A stretch of 16,498 nt of DNA, taken from Bacteroidia bacterium (GTDB taxonomy: Bacteria; Bacteroidota; Bacteroidia; Chitinophagales; Saprospiraceae). The stretch lies in the NCBI GenBank assembly GCA_030431945.1, contig JAUIIF010000029.1, forward strand, positions 1 through 16,498, in the 5' to 3' direction. Made by a program: the position numbers and the translations under genes. The notes beneath the pieces were generated by a model. It worked only from the letters and a program-made list of their open reading frames with translations. It was not told the DNA's origin and did not search any database. This document shows positions 7,418-14,191 of this stretch, piece by piece. Every line of letters starts with the position of its first letter. Position 1 is the first letter of the stretch.

Positions 7418-8016
7418 GGATCCGAAAAAAAGCAGCTCTTTCCGGCCTGGCGGCCCCCCTCGTCTTTGCCTGCGCACTGGTTACGTTCGGCTACCTAAAT
7501 GCTGACTTTGATTTTTTTAACGACTTCGTGAGCGAACTCGGAGCAACCGGTGCGCCCAATGCTTTGGGTTGGAATCTGCTGGGGTTCGCCACCGTCGGGG
7601 TGTTACTGACGGTCTTTGGCCTGGCTTACGGCAAGGTTATACAGGACAGGCCAACGGGCGTACTGCTGGCTTTTTTTGGCTTCGGTTTCGGTTTAACGGC
7701 CCTACCTACCAACCTGGAAACAACAGACACCCCGTTAGCAAAAGCTCACGTCATTGCCATTTGCCTCGCGCTGGCTTGCTGGCTGCTTGGCCTTGCCAGG
7801 ATGTCAGCGAACCAACGTCTCGACCCGCGCATCAGGGTGCGCGCAAAGGTGGCGGCGATCCTGATTGTTATCCCCATCATCGGGTTCACTCTCGGGTTTT
7901 GGTCGATGCCGTTAACGCATCGTTTGGTCTTCCTGGTGGTCTTTGGCTGGACGTCTTTAACGGCAGCAGGATTATTGCGCGGGAACCATGACGACAGAAG
8001 GCCGCTCAGGAACTGA
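7414..8016 (+). CDS. DUF998 family membrane protein
   Basis: A 200-residue protein with about six hydrophobic segments. DUF998 hallmarks are an N-terminal helix followed by the acidic-aromatic motif FDFFNDFVSELGATGAPNA near residues 31-49, and the ATVGVLLTVFGLAYG and FGFGFGLTALPTN helices. The family has no settled function. The ATG overlaps the GNAT stop (ATGA), which points to translational coupling and perhaps a shared role. The 3' end overlaps rnpA on the opposite strand by 11 bases (8006-8016), and no intrinsic terminator is seen between the two convergent units. Confidence 0.88.
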   Translation: MRIRKKAALSGLAAPLVFACALVTFGYLNADFDFFNDFVSELGATGAPNALGWNLLGFATVGVLLTVFGLAYGKVIQDRPTGVLLAFFGFGFGLTALPTNLETTDTPLAKAHVIAICLALACWLLGLARMSANQRLDPRIRVRAKVAAILIVIPIIGFTLGFWSMPLTHRLVFLVVFGWTSLTAAGLLRGNHDDRRPLRN

Positions 8017-8401
8017 TTTCTGCGGCCAGCGTTGCTAAAACCTTCTTCATTTTTCGCTCTATGTACTTGAAGGGCATGGCCTCCTTACCGGTATAAATAA
8101 AGAGGAGAGCGTACTGTTTTTCCGGCGGTGTTTTGTCCTCCGTGTGCGCACCGATGATGCTTTTGTGCAATCGGTAAGCTTCCCGCAACCGTCGTTTCAG
8201 AAGGTTCCGGTCCACGGCATGTTTAAACTTTCGCTTGGGGACTACGAAAGTAGCCTGAAAGGGAAAAGTACCCCGTACTTCTTCGGTAGCCACGAAGGCT
8301 ACCCGAATGGGATAAGCATTCGCCATTCGGCCTTCCTGGCCGAAAAGGCGGCCAATTTCCTTGCGGGACTTGAGCCTTTCGTTGGAATGAAATTTATGCA
8401 C
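8006..8401 (-). CDS. rnpA: Ribonuclease P protein component
   Basis: Protein cofactor of RNase P, which binds the catalytic RNA and the 5' leader of pre-tRNA. The 131-residue product has the N-terminal element ERLKSRKEIGRLFGQEG, the central strand FQATFVVPKRKFKHA and the diagnostic RNR helix (VDRNLLKRRLREAYRLHK), then LLFIYTGKEAMPF. The start is GTG at 8401; no ATG is available further upstream in frame. It follows the PhoD-DUF1499 gene by 47 bases in the same direction and may be read from that transcript. The usual neighbour rpmH is not in the window. The 3' end overlaps the DUF998 gene. Confidence 0.95.
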   Translation of the reverse strand: MHKFHSNERLKSRKEIGRLFGQEGRMANAYPIRVAFVATEEVRGTFPFQATFVVPKRKFKHAVDRNLLKRRLREAYRLHKSIIGAHTEDKTPPEKQYALLFIYTGKEAMPFKYIERKMKKVLATLAAEISS

Positions 8402-8448
8402 GGACGGGAAAAACGATTTTATTGAAATGATCGGGAAGGAATTCGTCC

Positions 8449-9927
8449 CTACTCCGCCCCGGCGAACGCGGCGACAATCTTCGCCATCCGCTTGGAGTTG
8501 ACGCCCAGGTCACTGTGTCCTACCCGGCTTGCACTGCGGAAGTGAATCAGCTTTGCTTCTTCGTCGATGAGGAATTCCACGTCATCCACGAAGGGGATGG
8601 GCCAGGTTTTGAAGGTGTAATGCAGGTAATTGTCCGTGGCAGACTGCAGTTCCGTCCGTTTCATGTTATCCACCACTTTCATCAATCGTTCTTTGGCGGC
8701 GGCGGCCGTTCCCTGAAAGCTGATGGGGTCGCGCTTTTTGGCGGCCTGGTCGGTCTGGGTGCTCACGCAGTTAGGGCTTTGCGGGCAGGGTTTCAGTTCG
8801 TTGGGCATCTGATCGTAGTCGTGAATTAGTGTGCTGAGCGCCGCTTTATCCGGCGCGGGCACGGTGGGGGTTAGGGCCAGATCGGCCAGAAGTTTATCGT
8901 CGTTCAGGCGGTGAACTTCCGCCAGCAGTTGCGGGCCGTCCGGCCCGGATAGGTAATGCAACAACCCGTAGTTGCGTTCACCACTGAGCGGACTTATTCG
9001 ATACGGGTTCGGCTCATCTGCCCCGGTATATGAGTGGGTAAGCCCGCTGGCCGTTATTTCATGGATGGGGAAACCGTTTTCTTCCACACGACTGATTTCG
9101 GCCAGGTGGCGATCTCCGCTCAGCAAGAGTAACAGGGCGGGGCGGGTCTCCGCCAGCAGCTCCAGCAATCGCCGGCGGGCCGTAGGGAAAAGATCCCATT
9201 TTTCGTAGCCATGTTCCTGGGGCAAGACCTGAATGCTGCTGGCAATCAGGTGAGCGTCTGCCGTGCTGCCACGCAGCTCCTGCTCCAGCCAGCTCCACTG
9301 TTCTTCCCCCAGTACATCTCCGGTTTCGTGCTGCCCGTACCGATGGCCCTTCCGCGTGGGGGGCATGGTCGGATCCCGGAAATACCGGGTATCCAGCAGG
9401 ATAACTTTTACCGTCAGACCGGCCTGCTCCACCAAATAACTTTGGTAGCCGCCGGGATGCTTGCGGACGGCAGCCGTTGCGGGCACGTCTAAAAAATCAA
9501 GCATCAGTTCTTTCGCCGCGTCTTTATGTGGCCATTCCTTACCGCCGTCGTTGACACCGTAGTCGTGGTCATCCCAAATACCGTAGAGGAGGGGCGTCTT
9601 TTGGACGAAAGCTGCGTACTGGGGCGCCTCTTTCTGGCGGGCATAGTCTGCCGCCATTTTTTCCATATCCTCGGTATCTGAGTAGACGTTATCGCCGAGC
9701 CAGAGCCACACGTAAGGGTCGTGGCTACTGATGGTTTGCCAGTAATCCTGCGGCTTGTCTTGCCGGTTGCAACTGCCGAAAGCGATGGTGAGCACGGGCG
9801 CTGTGGGGGCGGGTACTATTTCCGTCACCTGCGCGGGCATGGCTGCGGAGTTGGCCGCCTGGTAGAAGAGATACGCCACGAAGGCCAGGGCCAGGGCAAC
9901 AACAATTTTAAGGCTGGTTTTAAACAT
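8449..9927 (-). CDS. PhoD-like phosphatase fused to a C-terminal DUF1499 domain
   Basis: A 492-residue protein. Residues 1-22 form a signal peptide or membrane anchor (LKIVVALALAFVAYLFYQ), so the rest is extracytoplasmic. Residues 45-330 are a PhoD-type metallophosphatase: FGSCN (50-54), LGDNVYSD (77-84), WDDHDYGVND (118-127), an IASSIQVLP segment (about 218-226) and SGDRHLAEI (260-268). These supply the Asp, Asn and His ligands of the calcineurin-like site, so a phosphodiesterase or phosphomonoesterase is expected. From residue 369 the protein has all marks of DUF1499: CPQSPNCVST, FVDDVEFLIDEE, FRSASRVGHSDLGVNSKRM. DUF1499 is usually a separate small protein of unknown function. There is no stop or frame change between the halves. 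The start overlaps the end of the upstream gene by eight bases. The substrate is unknown. Confidence 0.92.
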   Translation of the reverse strand: MFKTSLKIVVALALAFVAYLFYQAANSAAMPAQVTEIVPAPTAPVLTIAFGSCNRQDKPQDYWQTISSHDPYVWLWLGDNVYSDTEDMEKMAADYARQKEAPQYAAFVQKTPLLYGIWDDHDYGVNDGGKEWPHKDAAKELMLDFLDVPATAAVRKHPGGYQSYLVEQAGLTVKVILLDTRYFRDPTMPPTRKGHRYGQHETGDVLGEEQWSWLEQELRGSTADAHLIASSIQVLPQEHGYEKWDLFPTARRRLLELLAETRPALLLLLSGDRHLAEISRVEENGFPIHEITASGLTHSYTGADEPNPYRISPLSGERNYGLLHYLSGPDGPQLLAEVHRLNDDKLLADLALTPTVPAPDKAALSTLIHDYDQMPNELKPCPQSPNCVSTQTDQAAKKRDPISFQGTAAAAKERLMKVVDNMKRTELQSATDNYLHYTFKTWPIPFVDDVEFLIDEEAKLIHFRSASRVGHSDLGVNSKRMAKIVAAFAGAE

Positions 9928-10585
9928 AGCGGCGGCGGACTAGGGCGATGAATTCCCGGGCCGTTTCCACCTTGTCTTCCTCCGCCCAGTCAAAGCGACG
10001 CGCCAGGCTGGCCAGCACCGGCTGGGCGGCGGCCATTGATCCGGAGGTATTCAGGGTACGCAGGGTGGTATTGAGCAGGTCGTTGTCATCACCAAATAAT
10101 GCTTTACTGAACAGCACCCGGTTGTTGATGGTCAGAGACCGCGTCAGGTCCTTGAGCGGCTGCGGGCCGAAGGGGTTTCCGTGCTCATCTTCTGAAAACA
10201 GTGTCTTCAGCTTGGCGTCTAATGACGGGGAAGGGGCTGGTGGCGGCGTTGGCCGGGGAACTTCCACCGGCGGCGGAGTGGGCTGCGGACGGGGAGCCGG
10301 CGCAGGGGCAGCAGGAGCTGGGGGTGGCGCGGGAGCGGGTGGCGGAGGGGGCGCGGCCGCAGGTGCCGGCGTCGGGGCCGGAGGAGCGGGCGGAGGAGCC
10401 GGCGGCGGTACTGCTGCTACGGCAGGAGGAGCCGTATGAACGGCGTACAACTCGTACAATTCCCGTAAGTAACCCAGCATCAGGTCACGCTCCATAGCGG
10501 AGATTTTTCCTCCATCATCCAGTTGCAGGCTTTTGTGGAGGGCATTGATGCGGCTAATCAGGCGGTCGGCGGAAGACTGTGACAT
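9920..10585 (-). CDS. Uncharacterised two-domain protein with a Pro/Ala-rich linker
   Basis: A 221-residue protein with no signal peptide or membrane segment. Residues 1-50 are a helical N-terminal region (RLISRINALHKSLQLDD, RDLMLGYLRELYELY). Residues 52-120 are almost entirely Pro and Ala, a flexible spacer like those in envelope-spanning or anchoring proteins. Residues 123-221 form a compact C-terminal domain (LTINNRVLFSKALFGDDNDL, ARRFDWAEEDKVETAREFIALVRRRY). I recall a similar C-terminal pattern (NDRFxFxxELFGGD, then FDW and VRRRY) in many uncharacterised Bacteroidota proteins, often after a linker, but its role is not known to me. The N- and C-terminal parts have normal codon use; the linker is strongly GC-biased. 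The stop overlaps the start of the PhoD-DUF1499 gene by eight bases, so the two are coupled. Confidence 0.82.
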   Translation of the reverse strand: MSQSSADRLISRINALHKSLQLDDGGKISAMERDLMLGYLRELYELYAVHTAPPAVAAVPPPAPPPAPPAPTPAPAAAPPPPPAPAPPPAPAAPAPAPRPQPTPPPVEVPRPTPPPAPSPSLDAKLKTLFSEDEHGNPFGPQPLKDLTRSLTINNRVLFSKALFGDDNDLLNTTLRTLNTSGSMAAAQPVLASLARRFDWAEEDKVETAREFIALVRRRYV

Positions 10586-10624
10586 GGGTGGCTGGTAGTT
10601 TGCGTTCTTTAGTAGTTTTGGTTC

Positions 10625-10653
10625 TTTGATCCGTTGTCGTTATGCTACTTTTG
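10625..10653 (+). promoter_or_regulatory. Bacteroidota-type promoter of the thymidine kinase gene
   Basis: TTTG at 10625-10628 and TACTTTTG at 10646-10653 match the -33 and -7 elements and are 17 bases apart, the same spacing as the promoter at 11913-11942. The predicted start lies near 10658, giving a leader of about 70 bases. That leader contains short repeats of the type AACAGAC(T/C)AA. Confidence 0.65.
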
Positions 10654-10729
10654 GGGCCGGAAAGATAAGAGTAGTACGTTAGTAAAGGTCAACAACTAAC
10701 AGACTAACGAACCAACAGACCAAAAGACT

Positions 10730-11314
10730 ATGTTCCTTGAACCAAATTTTAGCGGTCAGCGCAGTGGCTGGATTGAAGTTATCTGCGGCAGTATGTTTTC
10801 GGGTAAAACGGAGGAACTGATCAGGCGGTTGAAACGGGCCCGCATTGCGGGCCAGCGCATCGAGGTTTTCAAACCTAAGATCGACACCCGTTACGGAGAG
10901 TCCAGGGTAGTCTCTCACGACAGTAATTCCCTGCTGGCCACCCCGATTGCGGATACGCGGCGGCTGTTGGAGGTTCCGGACAACGTTACGGTAATCGGAC
11001 TGGATGAAGCCCAGTTTTTTGATCCCGATGTCGTCCGCCACGTACAGACGCTGGCGGGAAGGGGGAAACGCATCATTATTGCCGGGTTGGACATGGACTT
11101 CAGGGGCGAACCCTTCGGCCCTATCTGCAACCTGCTGGCCGTAGCGGAATACATTACCAAGGTCCACGCTATCTGCTCGCACTGTGGCAACCTTGCCACG
11201 CACTCCTACCGACTCACACAAGACCAGAATACCGTTGTCCTCGGGGAAAAAGACCTTTATGAAGCCCGCTGCCGCCGGTGCTACAGCATGGGAAATATCC
11301 TGGAGCTGAAGTAG
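10730..11314 (+). CDS. tdk: Thymidine kinase (type II, TK1-like)
   Basis: Phosphorylates thymidine to dTMP with ATP in the nucleoside salvage pathway, in the cytoplasm, normally as a tetramer. The 194-residue sequence is complete. The P-loop is GSMFSGKT (residues 20-27), the Mg-binding and catalytic motif is LDEAQFF with Glu93 as general base, and LDMDFRGEPFG (120-130) is the start of the lasso that covers thymidine. The structural zinc site has Cys149 and Cys152 (CSHC) and Cys181 and Cys184 (CRRC). A good promoter lies upstream and a hairpin just downstream, so the gene is probably monocistronic. Confidence 0.97.
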   Translation: MFLEPNFSGQRSGWIEVICGSMFSGKTEELIRRLKRARIAGQRIEVFKPKIDTRYGESRVVSHDSNSLLATPIADTRRLLEVPDNVTVIGLDEAQFFDPDVVRHVQTLAGRGKRIIIAGLDMDFRGEPFGPICNLLAVAEYITKVHAICSHCGNLATHSYRLTQDQNTVVLGEKDLYEARCRRCYSMGNILELK

Positions 11315-11324
11315 CTGAAAAGCA

Positions 11325-11360
11325 AAGCCCGGCCCCTTTCACAAGAAAAGAGCCGGGCTT
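11325..11360. terminator. Bidirectional-type hairpin between tdk and the lipoprotein gene
   Basis: AAGCCCGGC at 11325-11333 is exactly complementary to GCCGGGCTT at 11352-11360, with a weaker inner TTTC/GAAA pairing in the 18-base loop. It stands between two convergent stop codons (11314 and 11381). There is no strong T-run, so it may act as a shared terminator or as a 3'-end stabiliser. Confidence 0.6.
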
Positions 11361-11380
11361 ATCACCAGGGGATTTGGCTT

Positions 11381-11866
11381 TTAGTGGTTATGCCCACTGT
11401 GGTCATCGCCATCGTGGCTATGCTCGCCGACCAGTTCATTGGCGGCACCAATGGCTGCATTCATCGCCGTTTCTACTTTGGCGATATCGGCAGCTTCTTC
11501 CTTGATGTAGGTGATGATGGCTTCATTATCCATGCTGCCGCGCAGGTCATCCAGGGACTTCAGGTTTTTCATCCAATCCATCATTCCGTCGTTTGCATCC
11601 TCCAACTGTTCGTAAGCGGCCATCAGCAAATCCTTACGGTCTTCACTAATATCAGCTGCCTCCAGTTGTTGTTTGAGGGCTTCTTCTGCTGCCGTGATGT
11701 TTCCCATCAGGGGCATCACCCGGTCGTGGCCTTCCATCATGGCATCATAGGCCGTTTGCTGAGCTGCCTGGGCGGCTTCCGTTGCTGCTTTTTCCACAGC
11801 TGCGGTATCTTCTCCGCAAGACGTCAGGCCCAGACCGAAAATCAATAGTAAACTCAAGTAACGCAT
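11381..11866 (-). CDS. Small lipoprotein with a His-rich C-terminal tail
   Basis: A 161-residue protein. I chose ATG 11866 because it begins a lipoprotein signal peptide, MRYLSLLLIFGLGLTSC, with lipidated Cys17. A longer open frame upstream contains the promoter and is not coding-like. The mature part is almost all helical and acidic, with coiled-coil-like Ala/Glu/Gln stretches (VEKAATEAAQAAQQTAYDAM). Motifs such as HDRVMPLMGNI and DGMMDWMKNL remind me of small flavobacterial lipoproteins sometimes labelled 'viral A-type inclusion protein', a misleading name with no known function. The end, HSHDGDDHSGHNH, is a plausible metal-binding tail. A full -33/-7 promoter lies upstream, and the gene converges on tdk. 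Confidence 0.8.
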   Translation of the reverse strand: MRYLSLLLIFGLGLTSCGEDTAAVEKAATEAAQAAQQTAYDAMMEGHDRVMPLMGNITAAEEALKQQLEAADISEDRKDLLMAAYEQLEDANDGMMDWMKNLKSLDDLRGSMDNEAIITYIKEEAADIAKVETAMNAAIGAANELVGEHSHDGDDHSGHNH

Positions 11867-11912
11867 ATCATTTGGTTTAAAAGCGTGTTGCCGGTACTTC
11901 CGGTTCGCGGCG

Positions 11913-11942
11913 CAAAGATACGATTGCTGCAGAACAGCAAAA
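11913..11942 (-). promoter_or_regulatory. Bacteroidota-type promoter of the lipoprotein gene
   Basis: On the minus strand TTTTG (11938-11942) is followed after exactly 17 bases by TATCTTTG (11913-11920), a full TAnnTTTG match. The predicted start is near 11908, giving a leader of about 40 bases before ATG 11866. Confidence 0.7.
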
Positions 11943-12137
11943 GCGAAGGAAAGAATATAGTTCAGGGCAAGCGGGCCGAAGGGTAACCTACTTTGCCTGA
12001 GCCGGCTATGCTCCATTCGTAATCATCGTTTCGTGGGGAGGTTGGGGCTAAATATTTTTCACCCCCTGAGATCAAAGCGGTTTCAGCGGAGTTTTTCGGC
12101 CAGGTTGTTGTCTGTACCAGGAAAATGGAGGCAGCAT

Positions 12138-12170
12138 AAAAAAAGGGTGCCCCCAACTCCGGGACACCCT
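12138..12170 (-). terminator. Rho-independent terminator of the sigma operon
   Basis: On the minus strand a stem AGGGTG/CACCCT continues after one mismatch into CCC/GGG with a seven-base loop, and is followed at once by seven T residues (A-run at 12138-12144 on the plus strand). It lies 40 bases past the stop of the DUF4097-like gene. Confidence 0.85.
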
Positions 12171-12209
12171 CACCATTTGAGACTAGTAATACAATCTTTA
12201 GAGTAGTAC

Positions 12210-13388
12210 TTAATCGATTTCGATGTCTCCGTAGCTGGTGGAGATATCAATTGTTCCTTTTCCTTTGCCCGGCATATGGCCGGTAACGGACTTTGATGAC
12301 CCGCTTTTATTTACGCTTACGTTAGCCCGGCTGGAGTCATAGGAAATTCCGCCGTAGCGGGTTTTCAAATCCAGGTCGTAGCCCGCGTCGCTGTCTATGT
12401 CGAGCTCTACGTCGATGTAGTTGACCCGGATGTAGACCCGCTCGAAGCCCGTACGTAAATGTTCGATCTCCAGATCACCGTAAGAAGCGTCGACTTCAAT
12501 TTCTTTAAGGACTTCTCCGATGATGATGTCGCAATAGTTCCCATCGAGGTACACCCGGCCGACGCTTTCGATCTCGAGGTCGTTATAATTCCCGTTCAGG
12601 CGGAGTTCCCGGGCACTTTCCACCTCTATTTCTTCGTAGCCGGCATCGATGGACAGGCGGCCGCTAACCGGGCCGATCCGCGTTTCGCTGTAGCGGCCAT
12701 CGTACCGCAAATCCGCGGCTTTCCGAATTTCATTTCCATCGCAGTACCGCACCCTGAACGTGCTGTTCTCGCCGAGTTCATCCACGCGGGCAGAACCATA
12801 GCTCACGCTGATTTCGTTGCGCCCGGTGAGGTCTCCGGCCACCAGATTACCGTAGCCGACGCTGAGGTTGGTGTTACCGCTAAGGTCCGGCAGGTTGACA
12901 TCACAGTACTTGGCTTCCGTTTCGAGGCTGGCGGAAGCGGGCATTTTCACCCGGTAATAAACTTTGAAGTCGTTGGAATTATGGCCGCCGCGCATGGATG
13001 GCCATTCTCCGGCAAAGATAGATTCGATGATGCCCTTACTCCGGCTCTTGGAAGTGCCGATGTTGGTAATGGCCGTAGCGCTGTTGGCACCCCCCGTGAA
13101 ACTTACCTCGATTCGGTCAAACGTGCGGTTGGCATCGTCCTGATCGGAAGCAGAAACCTTTACCCGGACGTCGATTTTAACTTCGTTACGATCCCAGGTC
13201 TCTACGGTAATTTCTCCGTAACGGTTGGCCAGGCGTACGTCACCATCTCCATCGACCTTAAAAGTCTCGGTGTAGGTTTTTTCGTAATCCTGTCGCAGCA
13301 GGGGGAAAGGCCCGTCTTTGGCCCCGAGTGGAAGCACCAGCGCAAATGCCAGGGCCATCACTATGGATTTTCTGATGTTATAAATCAT
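12210..13388 (-). CDS. Secreted DUF4097-like beta-solenoid protein
   Basis: A 392-residue exported protein. I chose ATG 13388 because it starts a signal peptide (NIRKSIVMALAFALVLPLGA). The open frame upstream of it belongs to a shifted reading of the anti-sigma gene. After the signal comes a conserved strand pattern (VRLANRYGEITVETWDRNEV, then ANRTFDRIEVSF). From about residue 170 to the end there are around ten short repeats of 16-20 residues with a Tyr-Gly/Asn-Asp turn: SVGYGNLVAGDL, SVSYGSARVDEL, LNGNYNDLEIESV, LDGNYCDIIIGEV, VDASYGDLEIEHL, ISTSYGDIEID. This is the pattern of a right-handed beta-helix as in DUF4097 proteins. It overlaps the anti-sigma gene by 11 bases, so it is the third gene of the operon and a likely target or effector of that envelope-stress circuit. 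The biochemical role is not known. Confidence 0.88.
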   Translation of the reverse strand: MIYNIRKSIVMALAFALVLPLGAKDGPFPLLRQDYEKTYTETFKVDGDGDVRLANRYGEITVETWDRNEVKIDVRVKVSASDQDDANRTFDRIEVSFTGGANSATAITNIGTSKSRSKGIIESIFAGEWPSMRGGHNSNDFKVYYRVKMPASASLETEAKYCDVNLPDLSGNTNLSVGYGNLVAGDLTGRNEISVSYGSARVDELGENSTFRVRYCDGNEIRKAADLRYDGRYSETRIGPVSGRLSIDAGYEEIEVESARELRLNGNYNDLEIESVGRVYLDGNYCDIIIGEVLKEIEVDASYGDLEIEHLRTGFERVYIRVNYIDVELDIDSDAGYDLDLKTRYGGISYDSSRANVSVNKSGSSKSVTGHMPGKGKGTIDISTSYGDIEID

Positions 13389-14184
13389 TGGAATTTTGTT
13401 GAGTAGTAGAACGAGGTGCCGTAGCGTCCTCTGGAATATGCTGCTGAATTCGCAGTAAAATATCGAGCTTGGTGCGGTAGGTCTCGATGAGCCGGTCAAC
13501 GAGTGCCGGCCGTTGGGAAACAGGAACTTCCAGCAGGGCGGCCCGGATTTCTTCGGTGGCGGCATCCATTTCGGACAGGTCGTGCAGTAGTTGCGGGTCA
13601 TGGTTGACCAACTCAACTTTAGTGAACTGCGCCGCAATTTCGCTGCGGTAATACGATTCTGCCTCGACCAATTCCGGGCTGATCCGCTGCAGCTCTGCTG
13701 CCAGTTGGTCTTCTTCAGCGGTATCATAGCCCACCTTGCTGCCAATGGTAAAAGAGGCAACGATCAGCAGGAGTACTGCAGCAGCCAGGCCGAGCATTTT
13801 CAACCGGCGGCCGCGAACGGCCCGCAATGGTGGCATGGGGGTGGCGCCGGCAGCGGGGGTCATTGCTGAAAAGACCCTGCCTTCCAGGCGGAGAGGCGGA
13901 ATACTATCGTCGAAAGCTTCGCGATTGCTGGCGATGAAAGACTCCAGCGGGTCATTATCGTCATCACTTGCCCCTAGCGTCCTTTCAATTTGCCCCCAAA
14001 CACCTAATGGTGGCTGTTCGCTATCAAAAGCAGCGCGGTTGCTGGCGATGAAAGACTCCAGGGAACCTTCAGTGTCTGCATCCAGCACCGCCTCAATGCT
14101 TTCCCAAACACGCAGTGGTGGCTGCCCGTCATCAAAGGCTGTTCGATTTTTGAGGATAAAATCCTCGAGCTTATTCGTCGGCAT
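13378..14184 (-). CDS. Membrane-anchored anti-sigma factor-like protein with triplicated N-terminal motif
   Basis: A 268-residue protein downstream of the ECF sigma gene with a seven-base gap. The cytoplasmic N-terminus carries three copies of one motif: LEDFILKNRTAFDDGQPPLR (from residue 6), LESFIASNRAAFDSEQPPLG (from 42) and LESFIASNREAFDDSIPPLR (from 80), at periods of 36 and 38 residues. The first two continue with VW and an IE-containing helix; the third lacks the Trp. One such motif normally begins Bacteroidota anti-sigma factors. A single membrane span follows at about 129-148 (MLGLAAAVLLLIVASFTIG), then a helical periplasmic part (160-255) and an unstructured tail (TAPRSTTQQNSNDL). 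No zinc-binding HxxxCxxC is seen, so it is not a classical ZAS protein. It overlaps the following gene by 11 bases. The assignment rests on position, topology and the motif. Confidence 0.82.
   Translation of the reverse strand: MPTNKLEDFILKNRTAFDDGQPPLRVWESIEAVLDADTEGSLESFIASNRAAFDSEQPPLGVWGQIERTLGASDDDNDPLESFIASNREAFDDSIPPLRLEGRVFSAMTPAAGATPMPPLRAVRGRRLKMLGLAAAVLLLIVASFTIGSKVGYDTAEEDQLAAELQRISPELVEAESYYRSEIAAQFTKVELVNHDPQLLHDLSEMDAATEEIRAALLEVPVSQRPALVDRLIETYRTKLDILLRIQQHIPEDATAPRSTTQQNSNDL
13925..13947 (-). repeat. 23-bp direct repeat, copy A (within the anti-sigma gene)
   Basis: Identical over 23 bases to 14039-14061, 114 bases (38 codons) away. It encodes the LESFIASN part of the third protein repeat and shows that repeats two and three arose by recent in-frame duplication. 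Confidence 0.9.
14039..14061 (-). repeat. 23-bp direct repeat, copy B (within the anti-sigma gene)
   Basis: Second copy of the 23-base repeat at 13925-13947. It encodes LESFIASN of the second protein repeat. Confidence 0.9.
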
Positions 14185-14191
14185 AAGAGGA

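Larger units (their letters stand above)
11867..12209. other. 343-base region without a gene
   Basis: It holds the promoter of the lipoprotein gene (11913-11942) and the intrinsic terminator of the sigma operon (12138-12170). The stretch between them, about 11943-12137, contains only short open frames with no recognisable protein-like sequence and no RNA structure I can identify. Confidence 0.6.

Noticed and set aside
9948..10439. Plus-strand frame encoding a Gly-rich, PE-PGRS-like product
   Set aside because: It is the complement of the Pro/Ala linker codons on the minus strand; the flanking parts make sense only on the minus strand.
12459..13406. 315-codon plus-strand open frame
   Set aside because: It is antisense to the DUF4097-like gene, which has a signal peptide, repeats and operon context; the plus-strand reading is repeat-driven chance.
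13925..14061. Spaced direct repeats considered as a CRISPR or mobile-element mark
   Set aside because: There are only two 23-base copies, 38 codons apart and in frame inside the anti-sigma gene; they reflect protein repeat duplication.
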